Part shown: positions 62,589 to 64,000 of the stretch, one piece after another
Numbering within the stretch: position 1 is the stretch's first letter
How the letters are laid out: the number at the start of each line of letters is the position of its first letter
From: Deltaproteobacteria bacterium
GTDB taxonomy: Bacteria > Desulfobacterota > BSN033 > UBA1163
Reading direction: 5' to 3'
Assembly (NCBI GenBank): GCA_016875195.1
Contig: VGRY01000002.1
Location: 60,053-124,052, forward strand
Length of the DNA stretch: 64,000 nucleotides
Made by a program: the position numbers and the translations under genes
Notes under the pieces: model-generated
Databases searched by the model: none
What the model was told of the DNA's origin: nothing
The model's input: only the letters and a program-made list of their open reading frames with translations

Positions 62589-62646
62589 GCATAATTGTCC
62601 GACAGAATATAAATGGTAGTGTCGGTTCATCAGAGGATATAAAGAG

Positions 62647-64000
62647 GTGAATCTTATCTGGCAAATGGTTGCTCTTATTGGTTTCGGAGGAGGATGTTGG
62701 GCAATAGGAGATTTAATCCTTCGATATTTATTGGGCAAGGAGGTTCATCTCCATGCCGTTGCTCGATACTCCCTGGCTTTCGCCACCGGAAATGTCTTTC
62801 TTTCCTATTTTATTACGGCATTGGGTTTTTCGGGGTTCTTTACATCTGAAGCCCTCTGGACAATGTTTATCGTATGCTTGGGACTTTTTCTCTGGAAAGG
62901 GGGGGGTGAGGTCAATGGGCTTCTGACCAAAAGTAAAGAAGGGCTCAAGGGTCATTTATTTTCTAATTCAGAAATCCCCAACAGAGACAGAGAAAATCAT
63001 TTAGCTGCATTCTTTTTAATTGCCCTTACCGCTCTCTTTTACATTCCTGTGGTCATGCAAGCGGCTGCTCCACCTTATCTCCGGGATTCTTTAGTTTACC
63101 ATCTCCTGTGCCCTAAAGCCTATTTAAAAGCAGGGAGCCTTATCCATATACCTGGAAATTTATTTTCGGCTTTTCCAAAGGGACATGAGGTTCTGATGAC
63201 ACTCCTTTTGGAGGTGGCAGGAGATCGGGCAGCCCAAGGGTTTTCGATCTTTCAGCAGATTTCCGCGATTGGAGGATTTTACGGTTTGAATCGACTTCTG
63301 GTTGGACCTCGGTCAGCCGTGCTCTGTGTCACTGGATTCGCAACCGTTCCCCCTGTCATTTACTTTTCAGGGTGCGGCTATGTCGAACCAGCGCTTCTCA
63401 TGAACCTCGGAGGAAGTCTTTTAATTTTATTTCTTTATATTCGATCCGTTAGGGAGAAAAGCATGTCCGGAAGCATGACCTTGAGATTTTTTTCATTGAT
63501 CGGGTTCCTGGCCGGTTGGATGTCTTCGCTCAAATACAGCGGATTGATTTACCTGGGATTGGTCGGACTGATCCTCCTATGGAGCCAGAGGAAAGTACCT
63601 CTCAAAAAAGCACTGGGGGCCATCGGGACATTCAGCCTTTCAGCGACGCCAGGTTTTTGCTGGATGGGATGGAACTGGATAACTTTGGGAAATCCGGTAT
63701 ATCCCATGGGCTGGTTTCTTTTTGGAGGAAGGGGCTGGGATGAATCACGTGCACTTGCGATGTCTTTGTATTTTAACACCTACGGGATGGGGAAAAATCT
63801 GTCGGATTATCTTCTGTTAATGTGGCGATTAGCTTTTTCGGGAAGGTTTGATTCGATTCGGTTTGATGGTGCCATTGGACCGTTTCTCCTTCTTTTTTTA
63901 GCTTTGGCAGCGTGGTCGGCCTATCTATTAATTCGTCGCCGGATAAACGGGGGGGTAACGAAACAAATAGGATTTATGTTCATTGTATCAACGGCATTTT
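62647..64000 (+). CDS. Polytopic membrane protein, GT-C-like, 3' end outside window
   Basis: An open frame from GTG 62647 runs past the window edge (451 codons visible); ATG 62665 is an alternative start. About eight membrane helices are visible. A long loop after the third or fourth helix has LRDSLVYHLLCPKAYLKAG, then IPGNLFSAFPKGHEVLMTLLLEVAGD, resembling the outside loop of GT39/ArnT-like dolichyl or polyprenyl-dependent glycosyltransferases. It follows asnB by 58 bases in the same direction. Function is by resemblance only. Confidence 0.7.
   Translation, partial: MNLIWQMVALIGFGGGCWAIGDLILRYLLGKEVHLHAVARYSLAFATGNVFLSYFITALGFSGFFTSEALWTMFIVCLGLFLWKGGGEVNGLLTKSKEGLKGHLFSNSEIPNRDRENHLAAFFLIALTALFYIPVVMQAAAPPYLRDSLVYHLLCPKAYLKAGSLIHIPGNLFSAFPKGHEVLMTLLLEVAGDRAAQGFSIFQQISAIGGFYGLNRLLVGPRSAVLCVTGFATVPPVIYFSGCGYVEPALLMNLGGSLLILFLYIRSVREKSMSGSMTLRFFSLIGFLAGWMSSLKYSGLIYLGLVGLILLWSQRKVPLKKALGAIGTFSLSATPGFCWMGWNWITLGNPVYPMGWFLFGGRGWDESRALAMSLYFNTYGMGKNLSDYLLLMWRLAFSGRFDSIRFDGAIGPFLLLFLALAAWSAYLLIRRRINGGVTKQIGFMFIVSTAF

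Overview
The window looks like a contig from an uncultivated deltaproteobacterium-like (Desulfobacterota-type) Gram-negative. This is inferred from gene content, not from a marker phylogeny: the pheST-ihfA-MerR order, an archaeal-type FBP aldolase/phosphatase, a NfeD-slipin pair, a DUF4388 protein, an endonuclease-type MutL, and a pilBTC-pilSR block. Nearly all housekeeping genes look intact. Intergenic regions are unusually rich in dispersed imperfect palindromes from several distinct families.

Layout. 0-10.5 kb: translation and central carbon genes (pheS end, pheT, ihfA, MerR regulator, zinc-ribbon/YbjQ protein, tRNA-Pro, surE, FBP aldolase/phosphatase, miaB, class I FBPase, class II FBP aldolase). 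10.6-18.0 kb: a defence-type island made of a DUF3800 gene behind a structured leader/terminator, plus a convergent type III-like restriction-modification pair (Mod and Res, each about 1,000 aa). 18.4-24.8 kb: a WbpA/WbpE-like nucleotide-sugar pair, a TrmJ-like methyltransferase, slipin/NfeD and a metallo-beta-lactamase-fold hydrolase. 24.8-27.4 kb: a decaying accessory patch with an orphan Cys-rich ORF, a gene broken by two amber codons, a three-gene toxin-antitoxin-like operon and an rtcA 3' remnant. 27.4-42.5 kb: core genes (hflX with no standard start codon, a 6S-like RNA, guaB, two membrane proteins, guaA, dnaE, accA, a DUF559 remnant, mutL). 42.5-50.2 kb: a minus-strand type IV pilus operon pilB-pilT-pilC-pilS-pilR behind a clear sigma-54 promoter. 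50.3-55.3 kb: a two-component pair, an amidase, signal peptidase I and ribF. 55.5-64 kb: tRNA-Leu, GT-C membrane proteins, PBP1A, a DPM1-like glycosyltransferase and an asparagine synthase, suggesting surface glycan or envelope work.

How genes work together. Three enzymes around fructose-1,6-bisphosphate sit within 5 kb and point to a strong gluconeogenic direction. guaB and guaA complete GMP synthesis from IMP. PilR, encoded last in the pilus operon, is the natural activator of the sigma-54 promoter at its head, which implies feedback control. The island at 10.6-18 kb is a plausible phage-defence unit.

Most notable signals: a palindromic repeat inserted in frame into mutL, with two relatives placed just after the stop codons of pheT and guaB; a four-copy TCGAAGCTCGTATCGATGC palindrome family; hflX apparently starting at ATC; the RNA leader ahead of the DUF3800 gene; and the 6S-like RNA between hflX and guaB.
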